Positions 1 to 6,790 of a DNA stretch of 7,873 bases are shown here, piece after piece. The stretch is taken from positions 1-7,873 of the forward strand of contig QWQL01000073.1 of assembly GCA_003670825.1 (NCBI GenBank). The letters are read 5' to 3'. This stretch comes from Planctomycetota bacterium. GTDB taxonomy: Bacteria; Planctomycetota; Planctomycetia; Pirellulales; UBA1268. Under the pieces are notes generated by a model that saw only the letters and a program-made list of their open reading frames with translations, did no database searches and had not been told where the DNA came from. Numbering within the stretch: the stretch's first letter is position 1; each line of letters opens with the position of its first letter. A program made the position numbers and the translations under genes.

Positions 1-2564
1 ACGCCCCCGCCGGGGGCCTTCACGAGCTTCCAGTCGCCCTGCCGCAGCGCCAACTGCGGGCCGAACCTCCAGTAGAGGGCCTCGTGCGGATCGCGGTCGG
101 TTTGGCCGGTCACGTAGGGGAGAAGATTCACGCCGTCGATTGCGGCGTCGGCGGGCAAGGGAATGCCGGCGGCCGCCAGGGCCGTGGGCAGGATGTCGAG
201 CTGGATCACCGGCCGATCATCCACGACGCCCGCGGGGATGCGCCCCTTCCACTGCATGAGGAACGGCACACGAATCCCTCCCTCCCACGTCTGCGACTTG
301 AAGCCGCGGAGGGGGCCGTTCCCGGAGGTGATCGACGGCGTGGGGCCGCCGTTGTCGCTGAGGAACACGATGAGCGTGTCGTTCTCGAGTCCGCGTTCCC
401 GCACCGTGGCGAGCACCGTGCCGATGGCGTCGTCCATCGCCGACAGCATCGCGGCGAACGTCCGTCGCTTGGGGTCGGCGATCGCCGCCAGCCGTTCGAG
501 CCGCTCGGGCGTTGCCTGCAGCGGCGCGTGGACGGCGTTGAAGGCCAGGTAGCAGAGCCAGGGCTGCGCGGCATTCCGCCCGATGAACTCGGCGGCCTCG
601 CGGCCGAACGCGTCGGTCGTGTAGTCGAGCTGGCTCACAGGGGTGGTGCCGCGGAGGATCGGGTTGGTCGGATCGTCTTCCGCGTTGAGGAAGTCGTGCT
701 TGCCTCCGAGGAAGCCAAAAAACTCGCTGAATCCCCGGCGGCAGGGATGGAAGGGAGGGGCGTAGCCGAGGTGCGACTTGCCGAACCAGCCGGTGGCGTA
801 GCCCGCGGCCTGGAAGCGGTCGCCAAGCGTTCGCTCCGACACGGGCAGGCCCACTGTGGGAGGCGTGCGACTGGCGACGCTGGGGTTGAACTCGTGCCCG
901 AACCGGTGCTGGTAGCGGCCCGTGAGCAGGCCCGCCCGCGTGGGGCTGCAGTAGGGCCCGCTGACATAGCCGCTGGTGAACCGCACGCCGTTGGCTGCGA
1001 GGGAGTCGATGTGGGGCGTGGCGACGTCGCGGGTGTAGCCCTGGCAGGTGAGTTCGCCGTAACCGAGGTCGTCGGCGAGGATCACAAGCACATTCGGCGG
1101 GCGGGTGGCGCCACGGTCGCGGACGGCGGAAAGCACCCGCTTCATCTCGGCGACCCGGTCGGGATGATCGGCGGCCAGGTTGAACTGCTCGCTCGGGTCG
1201 TCGCGGAGGTTGAAGAGTTCATCCTGGCGCGGGGCGTCGGGGGCGTACTTGGGGGCCTTCTTCCTCGGCCGCGGCTCGAAGGGCGGGGCCCCGACCCGCT
1301 CGATCAGCTTCCAGTCGCCCATGCGCAGGGCGTAGGTCGCGTCGGCCCCCTGCATCACCACATGATCCCGCACCGGCGGACCGGGTTTGGCCTCGGTGAA
1401 GGCCCGCAGCACGCTGACGCTGTCTTCCGCGCCGCGCGGCGGCCGGCCGACGCCCAGGATGTCGGCCAGCGTCGCGAACACGTCGACCAGCCCGATCACC
1501 TGCTCGCTCACGGTGCCGGCGGGCACGTGGCCGGGCCAGCGGACGAGGAACGGCTCGCGGAAGCCCCCTTCGTAGATGCTGTGCTTGCCGGCCCGCAGTG
1601 GTCCGTTAACGGCGAGGCCAGCCTCGATGGCGCCGGCGACGTTGCGGCTGTCGGGATCGGCGATACCGCCGTTGTCGCTCGTGAACACAACGAGCGTGTC
1701 GTCGGCGATCTTCAGCCGATCGAGCGTGTCGAGCAGTTGGCCCACGCTCCAGTCGAGCTCCTCGATAAAGTCGCCGTAGGGCCCGTAGCGGCTGGCGTTG
1801 AACCGCGGGTTGGGGGCAATCGGCCCGTGCACCGCGTTGGCGGCGAAGTAGACGAAGAACGGCTCCTCGCGGTTGGCCTCGATCCAGTCGGTGGCCTTCG
1901 CGGTGAGGTTTTCCATGATGTGGTCCACCGCGAACGGCTGCTCGAGCCCGCTGGTACCTTCGGGGGTGACGACGACCGACGTGCCGGGCACGCGGCCGAG
2001 GAGTGCTTCGTTTTCAATGAAGCCGTGAGGACCGTTGTTGGGATTCGCCGCCAGCCCATAGAAGTGGTCGAAGCCCAGGGTCCGCGGGCCTGGCGTGAGC
2101 GGGCGGTTCCAGTCGGTGGTCGCCACGCCCTCCTGCAGGCCGAGATGCCACTTCCCGAACGCCGCGGTGCGGTAGCCCTGGCCCTTGCAGAGCGAGGCGA
2201 GCGTGGGGCGATCGGGCTCGATGTGGAGCGGGCCATCGGGGAGGAGCACCTCGCCGTCTTTCACGCTGGTCCGCCAGTAGTAGCGGCCGGTCATCAGCCC
2301 GTAGCGAGTGGGCGAGCAGACTGATCCGGGGGCGTAGGCGCTCGTGAACCGCCTGCCTTCGCGGGCGAGCCGGTCGATGTTGGGGGTCTTCAGACCCTCT
2401 GCCCCGCAGCAGGCCAGGCTCCCCCAGCCGAGGTCGTCAGCGAGAATGACCAGGATGTTGGGCCGGCGTGTCGCCGGCTCATCGGCCCGGTTGGCGGTCG
2501 GGGCGATCACACCGATTGCGAAGGCACACGCACAGAAAAGCTGACGAAGACAGGAGAATCGCAT
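1..2564 (-). CDS. Tandem two-domain S1 sulfatase, secreted (C-terminus cut by window edge)
   Basis: One stop-free frame of 854 codons, translated by hand to the left edge, encodes two sulfatase domains that would hydrolyse sulfate esters of exported or external substrates. Residues 1-27 form a signal peptide (MRFSCLRQLF, a hydrophobic stretch, then ANRA before DE). Domain 1 (about 35-485) has metal-binding DD43-44, the formylglycine signature CSPTR with Cys83 and Arg87, GKWHLG (Lys138, His140), His246, Asp297-Asn298 and Lys327. Domain 2 (about 490 onward) has DD498-499, CSPTR with Cys539 and Arg543, GKSHLG (Lys596, His598), His679, Asp737-Asn738 and Lys756. Each domain has a late GDWKL motif (416-420 and 843-847). 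Both therefore look catalytically complete, and each would need its Cys converted to formylglycine by a maturase not in this window. Domain 2 has no signal peptide of its own, which argues for a true fusion. The ATG at 2564 directly precedes the signal peptide, but I see no strong Shine-Dalgarno sequence. The start lies 52 bases after the DUF1559 stop with no terminator visible between them, so co-transcription is plausible. The substrate cannot be told from sequence. Confidence 0.93.
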   Translation of the reverse strand, partial: MRFSCLRQLFCACAFAIGVIAPTANRADEPATRRPNILVILADDLGWGSLACCGAEGLKTPNIDRLAREGRRFTSAYAPGSVCSPTRYGLMTGRYYWRTSVKDGEVLLPDGPLHIEPDRPTLASLCKGQGYRTAAFGKWHLGLQEGVATTDWNRPLTPGPRTLGFDHFYGLAANPNNGPHGFIENEALLGRVPGTSVVVTPEGTSGLEQPFAVDHIMENLTAKATDWIEANREEPFFVYFAANAVHGPIAPNPRFNASRYGPYGDFIEELDWSVGQLLDTLDRLKIADDTLVVFTSDNGGIADPDSRNVAGAIEAGLAVNGPLRAGKHSIYEGGFREPFLVRWPGHVPAGTVSEQVIGLVDVFATLADILGVGRPPRGAEDSVSVLRAFTEAKPGPPVRDHVVMQGADATYALRMGDWKLIERVGAPPFEPRPRKKAPKYAPDAPRQDELFNLRDDPSEQFNLAADHPDRVAEMKRVLSAVRDRGATRPPNVLVILADDLGYGELTCQGYTRDVATPHIDSLAANGVRFTSGYVSGPYCSPTRAGLLTGRYQHRFGHEFNPSVASRTPPTVGLPVSERTLGDRFQAAGYATGWFGKSHLGYAPPFHPCRRGFSEFFGFLGGKHDFLNAEDDPTNPILRGTTPVSQLDYTTDAFGREAAEFIGRNAAQPWLCYLAFNAVHAPLQATPERLERLAAIADPKRRTFAAMLSAMDDAIGTVLATVRERGLENDTLIVFLSDNGGPTPSITSGNGPLRGFKSQTWEGGIRVPFLMQWKGRIPAGVVDDRPVIQLDILPTALAAAGIPLPADAAIDGVNLLPYVTGQTDRDPHEALYWRFGPQLALRQGDWKLVKAPGGG

Positions 2565-2616
2565 GCGAGCGGCGTCCACGTCACGGGGCGTTTTGAGCCC
2601 GCTGCGGCTGGGACGA

Positions 2617-3636
2617 CTACGGGAAGCTGACTGGGTTGCTGTCTTTGATCGAAATCAGATACTCAAGCACGCTATCCACCGCGTCATTTGGATCCTTGTT
2701 GCCACTTGGATTAATGAAGTGATCGATGTTGTCGGAGATGAAGCGAGTCGAATTGTCGAAGGCCACCGCGTTCACTCCACCGCCGAGGTGGAGGCTGCTC
2801 AATGAGCGGTGGGTGCGGCTGGCAGTGGGGTCGTTGATGAGCCGCGCTGGAGCGAACGACGTCGGCTGAACCCAGCTTGCGTCGCCGTTGATGGTGCCCC
2901 CTGCCCCTGCCCAGGTCCCGGCGTAGATCCCGACCGACGTCTGCATGTAGCCAGCGGGATACATCCAGACCCGCTCGCTCAGGGCGATCGACTTGGTCGT
3001 TCCGTCGGAGATATCCTTGATCCGCGTTTTGGAATCAAGGAAGAAGCCACCAACCTTGGAGTCCGTTCCCGACGTGTAAGCGCCACTTCCAAAAGCCGCA
3101 ACGGCGCGGTGTGCCGCAACGTAGTTGGAAAGGCCTCCGTTGAGAATGTATTCGCCAGAGTCTCCGTCCTTGCCCGTCTGGGAGACGTCCCACGTTTCCG
3201 GTCCCCTGTCTTCCGGGCAGCGGAAAGCCTTCAGGGCCGTCCTCAGCAGCGGCTGATTTGTCGCATCTTTGGCCGGGCCACCGGAGGTCGGATTGAGGCC
3301 GGCATACAACGCGGATTCCTCGATGAACGGCAGGATGAGCGCGGCCCACGAATAGGCGCCCGTCAATGGCTTCGAACGGCCGTTCGACGTTGCACCCGGA
3401 GGGAAATTCTTGTAGGAGTTTTCGTAGATCAGCAGGCCCTGGCCGAGGGTCCGCAGGTTGTTCATGCACTGCATCCGCCGGGCCGAACCGCGGGCCGATT
3501 GAACCGCGGGCAGGAGGAGGCCGATGAGTGTGGCGATGATGGCAATCACCACCAGCAGTTCGACCAGTGTGAATCCGCGGCCGCGAACCGGCGACGGTCG
3601 GATCAGCCACTCGGCGAAAGAAAATCGACGGCCCAT
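2617..3636 (-). CDS. DUF1559 family protein with prepilin-type N-terminal leader
   Basis: A 339-residue protein of the planctomycete DUF1559 family (PF07596, listed under a misleading SBP_bac_10 name). It has a type IV pilin/type II secretion pseudopilin leader: the predicted prepilin peptidase cut is between Gly21 and Phe22, in RGRG/FTLVELLVVIAII, with Glu26 at the +5 position. The hydrophobic helix runs to about residue 44 and is followed by the family's usual segment around MQCMNNLRTLGQG (55-67). The C-terminal H-X9-DG signature is degenerate here: His283, ten residues, then Asp294-Asn295. The molecular role of the family is not established; surface or envelope anchoring through the pilin-like helix is inferred. 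I chose the ATG at 3636 because AGGAG lies eight bases upstream. The frame stays open to an ATG at 3675 and a TTG at 3678, which lack such a site. A promoter-like sequence lies just upstream. The stop is TAG, followed 52 bases later by the sulfatase start. Confidence 0.9.
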   Translation of the reverse strand: MGRRFSFAEWLIRPSPVRGRGFTLVELLVVIAIIATLIGLLLPAVQSARGSARRMQCMNNLRTLGQGLLIYENSYKNFPPGATSNGRSKPLTGAYSWAALILPFIEESALYAGLNPTSGGPAKDATNQPLLRTALKAFRCPEDRGPETWDVSQTGKDGDSGEYILNGGLSNYVAAHRAVAAFGSGAYTSGTDSKVGGFFLDSKTRIKDISDGTTKSIALSERVWMYPAGYMQTSVGIYAGTWAGAGGTINGDASWVQPTSFAPARLINDPTASRTHRSLSSLHLGGGVNAVAFDNSTRFISDNIDHFINPSGNKDPNDAVDSVLEYLISIKDSNPVSFP

Positions 3637-3644
3637 GTCAGCAT

Positions 3645-3649
3645 CTCCT
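3645..3649 (-). promoter_or_regulatory. Ribosome binding site of the DUF1559 gene
   Basis: The minus strand reads AGGAG followed by eight bases (ATGCTGAC) and then ATG at 3636. This spacing is near ideal and decides the start codon in favour of 3636 over the in-frame ATG at 3675 and TTG at 3678. Confidence 0.7.
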
Positions 3650-3695
3650 GAAGCCCGGCTCACCACCCGCCCCATCAATAAACGAAGACAACTCT

Positions 3696-3724
3696 ACTAT
3701 ACGCGCGGTTTTATTTCCGTGCAA
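3696..3724 (-). promoter_or_regulatory. Candidate sigma70-type promoter for DUF1559 (and perhaps the sulfatase)
   Basis: On the minus strand, TTGCAC (3724-3719) is separated by exactly 17 bases from TATAGT (3701-3696). The -10 box matches TATAAT at five of six positions; the -35 box matches only TTG of TTGACA. The predicted transcription start is near 3689, giving a leader of roughly 50 bases that contains the AGGAG site. The stretch is AT-richer than its surroundings. Planctomycete promoter consensus is poorly known to me, so this is a pattern match only. Transcripts from here could also carry the tandem sulfatase gene. Confidence 0.4.
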
Positions 3725-3743
3725 CGCTCGTTTTGACAGCGTT
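3723..3743. repeat. Short inverted repeat overlapping the -35 box
   Basis: AACGCT (3723-3728) and AGCGTT (3738-3743) form a perfect 6-base inverted repeat separated by nine bases. One arm overlaps the candidate -35 element of the DUF1559 promoter, the position expected for an operator. It could equally be chance. Read on the plus strand the second arm is followed by a short T-rich stretch, but no plus-strand gene ends here. Confidence 0.25.
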
Positions 3744-3749
3744 TTCTGG

Positions 3750-3777
3750 AAAAGACCACTCGCCCCCCTCGATGGTC
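3750..3777 (-). terminator. Candidate intrinsic terminator of the DUF1080-hydrolase operon
   Basis: On the minus strand, GACCATCG (3777-3770) can pair with CGAGTGGTC (3762-3754) as an eight-base-pair stem with one bulged G, around a seven-base loop AGGGGGG, followed directly by TTTT (3753-3750). The left arm overlaps the TGA stop codon of the large hydrolase gene. The U-tract is short, so termination may be partial. It sits exactly between the two transcription units. Confidence 0.45.
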
Positions 3778-6700
3778 AGGGTGTCGCGGATCCAGGGGCG
3801 ATCCGATAGCGGCCGGCACCGGGCATGCTCGTTGTGAATGTGATCCGAGGGCCGCTGCGCTCGACGGTCACTGGGCCGAGTTCGCGGCCGGTGCGGGCCT
3901 CAAGGGCCGTGACCGCGATTGGGCCGACGAAAGCTCCACGGCCGCCGAGCCGGTCGAGGTCGAGCGTCACGGAGAAGGGCGTGTCGCGTGGATACGGAAA
4001 CACCACCAACCCCCCGTTCTCCCGGTGCACCTTCACCGCGCCGTCGGTGCTCACGCCGCCGGCCTCGATGCTGCTTCCGGGGGGGTTCGTGTGGCTGCTG
4101 AAATCGGCCGTGGCTTCTTCCGCAGACGCTACCGGCATGCCGAACCGCGTGCGGGAGTCGACGTAGACGAACTCCGGACACGCCGCGTAGTCAGCGTAAC
4201 GGCCGTCGAGCAGTGCCGTCCACACCTCCGTGTCGGGCCCAAGCGCGAGGAATCCCCACTGAGGCAGCACCCGACCCTCGATCTGCCAAGGTTCATCCCT
4301 CCAGTTCACCCACACCGTTAGCCCGCGGTCATACCGGATCCGTTGGCGGTCGCAGATGCCCGCCGCGAGCGCCACGCTGGCGGTGACCCACTCCCCGTCG
4401 ATCCAGTACTCGATCGCCGTCGGCCGGGCCGCGGCCATCAGCCGCTGGATGGGATGCATCAGGTGATGCTCCTTCACGATGAACGCGACGTGTGGGGTCA
4501 ACTCCCGCCCGACGAAGCCGGCGTGGCCGTAGGCGATCTGCTGGGCGCGGTATTTGTCGAGCTGCGCGGGCGTGCCCGTATCGACGCCCCAGCGGCTTCC
4601 CCAGCCGCGGCGATACCACCGCACGTAGTAGCCCATGCCGTGGTTGACCAGTTGCGGATGGATCTTGAGCAGTTCGAAGTCGACCAGTGGCGCGTGCTCT
4701 TCGCCTCCCTCGACCTGGGCCTCGGCGCCGTCGAACAGGCCCGCCCAGTAGAGCACCTGATGCCCCTCGCCGAGCAGCGGTCCAGCGTGGGCCTCGCGCA
4801 GGTAGGCGAACAGCTCGGCATCGCGCTCGACCTTGTGCAGTGCCATCGCCGCCATGGGCTGGCTGGCGTCGTGGTCGAGCTGGTGCCAGGGGGGCACTCC
4901 CGTGTGGACATCGAGATACCCGGCGGTGGTGCCGTAACGCCGGTGCGCCTCCGGGGCGGTGCGCTTCGCGAACTCCAGGGCGCGATTGCATTTGATCCCG
5001 TAGCTCTGTACGCGGGTGCCCGGATTGAACCAGGCCTGCGACTGTTTGCCATCGGCCTGCAGGACGACCGCGGTGGGATCCCAGGAGGGGGCATCGGGAT
5101 AGATGTCGATGTAGTTCTCGTGCAGCGCCCAGAGATACCCGAGTCGCGTGGCGGTCGAGCCGAAGGTCGCCAGTTCTGCTTCCGTTCCAAACTGGGGGTT
5201 CGCCGGGACATGGTCGGGCAGCTTCACGTCGTAGCCAAACCGCTGCCAATCGTGCTGGATGATGGCCATGTGGTCGACGCCGTTGTCCTTCAGTTCCAGA
5301 AGATGCTCCGTATCGCCGGCGTAGGAGCCCTTCATGTGCCCCCAGAGGTCGAGCACGATCAGCGGGGCCAGCATCTCCCGGTTCGGAGAGGCGGGATGGG
5401 GAATATTCGGCAGCACCTCGTGCACGTTTCGGGAGACCGCGATGCAGCCGGTTTCCTGGAGCGGATTCCGCTCGCCGGCGGTGGTGGTGGCGTAGATCGC
5501 CTTGTGCTCGGGCGACTTCGACGCGTGCGACCGCGTCCAGTCGAAAAACCGCAGCGCGAAGATCTGCTCGCGGGGTAGGTAGTCGACGAACCGGTGCAGG
5601 TAGGGCACCTGGATTCGCCGACGCAGCGCAACCCCGCGGCTCTCCCCCAGCGACAGGCAGCCGATGCCGTGGGATGCGGAGCGAGCCTCAACCACGAGAG
5701 CCTTCCCGTGGAGCCGAAACCGCCACTCGACCTCGATCGGTTCGCCCGCGCCCGGGTACGTCCAGAGGACGCGCAGTGAGTCATCGTCCGCCGACACCGT
5801 TTCGGCATGCCCCCCCTCGAGCCGCACCTCATCCGGCGCCGTGCCGGCATAGACGCCTCCCGTGGCGGCCGGTGAGAACGCCGCCTCGTCGTCGAACTGC
5901 ACCACGAAGTCGTCGAGCGTGCCGGTCACCGGCTTGTATCGCCACGTCACCCGGCCGTCGGCTCCTTCATAGGCGAGCGCGTAACCGGCCGCAGTCCGCT
6001 CGACCCAGGTGCGATACGGAACCGCATTGCTGGGCAGCACGCCGGATGCAGGGTCATTCATCACCTGGCCGATGTCTCGTGTCGTCGCTGCACGGAGCGC
6101 CCCGGTCGCCGCCATCCTGCCACGGCGGTCTCCCGCGGGTGGCTCGCGATCGGTTCCGCACGTGATTCGCGGCTCGCCGAGGTAGGCGGTGTCGGACGTG
6201 GAGTTGCGGTCTGGTCCGGGATCGACCACGAGGCGAATCGTGACGTCCGTGCCGGCGGCGGTCGAGAGATCGACCTCGACCTCCTGCCAGCCGCTGCGCC
6301 GGTCGTGATCGCGGAACACCGTCCGCGGTTCCCCGTCGCCGAGCAGGATGCATTCGAACGTGACGCCATCGCTCTTTCCCGGCGCGAGTTCCTCGTCGCG
6401 CATCCCCATGGCGAATTGGAGCGTGACGGGCACGCCGGCGGGGAGCCTGACCGGATAGTCCACCCAGATCGTGCCGGTGCCATCTGCCCACGGCGGATGC
6501 ATCATGATCGCGTTGCGGTCCATCACTCGATCGCTCGGCACGAAGGCGATCCGGGGTGGCGTTTCGAATCGCCCCATCCACGACGGCGGCATCTGGTGTT
6601 CGGCAGCGCCGTCTTGCTGGAAACCCACGCGGTAGTGCACCAGTTCCGCGAGGGCTGTGGTGCCGAGGGGCAGCGGGGTGAAGGACTCCTCGGCGCAGCC

Positions 6701-6790
6701 GATCTCCGCCGCCAGCCACCAGGCGGTCCATCCGAGAACGATCCCAATCGCGGCCGGCGGCAGCACGGCTCCCCGGCTGACGTGGCTCAC
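3776..6790 (-). CDS. Large secreted putative glycoside hydrolase (GH101/GH129/DUF5696-like)
   Basis: A 1004-residue exported protein. Residues 1-33 look like a signal peptide, with a hydrophobic core around 8-28 and a probable cut after GCA. Residues about 45-210 form a carbohydrate-binding-like beta sandwich, ending AYLGEPRIT as in NPCBM-type domains. About 250-440 is beta-rich, like the galactose-mutarotase-type domain that precedes the barrel in GH101. About 475-790 looks like a TIM barrel with strand-end motifs: LIVLDLWG (477-484), IIQHDW (510-515), LWALHENYID (553-562), YLDVHT (625-630) and LLGEGH (672-677). Asp627 and Glu675 are my candidates for nucleophile and acid/base. The C-terminal 200 residues are beta-rich. 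Those families act on alpha-linked GalNAc, but family assignment here is by architecture and remembered motifs, so activity and substrate are uncertain. The GTG start at 6790 overlaps the upstream TGA. The frame is open back to 7135, but that extension lacks a signal peptide and overlaps conserved DUF1080 sequence. No Shine-Dalgarno is visible, consistent with translational coupling. Confidence 0.85.
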   Translation of the reverse strand: MSHVSRGAVLPPAAIGIVLGWTAWWLAAEIGCAEESFTPLPLGTTALAELVHYRVGFQQDGAAEHQMPPSWMGRFETPPRIAFVPSDRVMDRNAIMMHPPWADGTGTIWVDYPVRLPAGVPVTLQFAMGMRDEELAPGKSDGVTFECILLGDGEPRTVFRDHDRRSGWQEVEVDLSTAAGTDVTIRLVVDPGPDRNSTSDTAYLGEPRITCGTDREPPAGDRRGRMAATGALRAATTRDIGQVMNDPASGVLPSNAVPYRTWVERTAAGYALAYEGADGRVTWRYKPVTGTLDDFVVQFDDEAAFSPAATGGVYAGTAPDEVRLEGGHAETVSADDDSLRVLWTYPGAGEPIEVEWRFRLHGKALVVEARSASHGIGCLSLGESRGVALRRRIQVPYLHRFVDYLPREQIFALRFFDWTRSHASKSPEHKAIYATTTAGERNPLQETGCIAVSRNVHEVLPNIPHPASPNREMLAPLIVLDLWGHMKGSYAGDTEHLLELKDNGVDHMAIIQHDWQRFGYDVKLPDHVPANPQFGTEAELATFGSTATRLGYLWALHENYIDIYPDAPSWDPTAVVLQADGKQSQAWFNPGTRVQSYGIKCNRALEFAKRTAPEAHRRYGTTAGYLDVHTGVPPWHQLDHDASQPMAAMALHKVERDAELFAYLREAHAGPLLGEGHQVLYWAGLFDGAEAQVEGGEEHAPLVDFELLKIHPQLVNHGMGYYVRWYRRGWGSRWGVDTGTPAQLDKYRAQQIAYGHAGFVGRELTPHVAFIVKEHHLMHPIQRLMAAARPTAIEYWIDGEWVTASVALAAGICDRQRIRYDRGLTVWVNWRDEPWQIEGRVLPQWGFLALGPDTEVWTALLDGRYADYAACPEFVYVDSRTRFGMPVASAEEATADFSSHTNPPGSSIEAGGVSTDGAVKVHRENGGLVVFPYPRDTPFSVTLDLDRLGGRGAFVGPIAVTALEARTGRELGPVTVERSGPRITFTTSMPGAGRYRIAPGSATP
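6787..6790 (-). other. GTGA stop-start overlap (translational coupling)
   Basis: On the minus strand the four bases GTGA contain the GTG start of the large hydrolase and the TGA stop of the DUF1080 gene. The preceding 40 bases show no clear Shine-Dalgarno sequence. Ribosomes finishing the first gene would probably re-initiate here, giving linked production of the two secreted proteins. Confidence 0.75.

Noticed and set aside
1090..1145. Separate second sulfatase gene starting at the internal ATG at 1145.
   Set aside because: There is no stop before it, no ribosome binding site, and no signal peptide between that ATG and the domain, so a separate exported sulfatase is unlikely.
84..2324. A 746-codon open frame on the plus strand.
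   Set aside because: It is exactly codon-antisense to the double sulfatase. Its translation is low-complexity and rich in Gly, Arg, Val and Glu with no recognisable domain, while the minus strand carries every sulfatase motif. It is a high-GC shadow.
2565..2616. Terminator between the DUF1559 and sulfatase genes.
   Set aside because: Only a 4-base GGGC/GCCC pairing was found, with no U-tract on the minus strand.
2809..3651. A 280-codon open frame on the plus strand.
   Set aside because: It is antisense to the DUF1559 gene, which has clear family motifs and a ribosome binding site.
3637..3678. Earlier DUF1559 starts at ATG 3675 or TTG 3678.
   Set aside because: Neither has a Shine-Dalgarno site, while AGGAG is ideally placed for the ATG at 3636, and the prepilin leader length is more usual from 3636.
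3733..3738. A perfect TTGACA on the plus strand, suggesting a promoter antisense to the hydrolase gene.
   Set aside because: No TATAAT-like box lies 16-18 bases downstream, and no plus-strand gene follows.
4343..5578. A 411-codon open frame on the plus strand inside the large hydrolase gene.
   Set aside because: It is antisense to the putative TIM-barrel coding region, shows no domain, and is explained by high GC.
6697..6720. Lipoprotein signal in the large hydrolase (Cys32 after EIG).
   Set aside because: The -3 position is Glu rather than the Leu-like residue of a lipobox, so a standard signal peptidase I site fits better.
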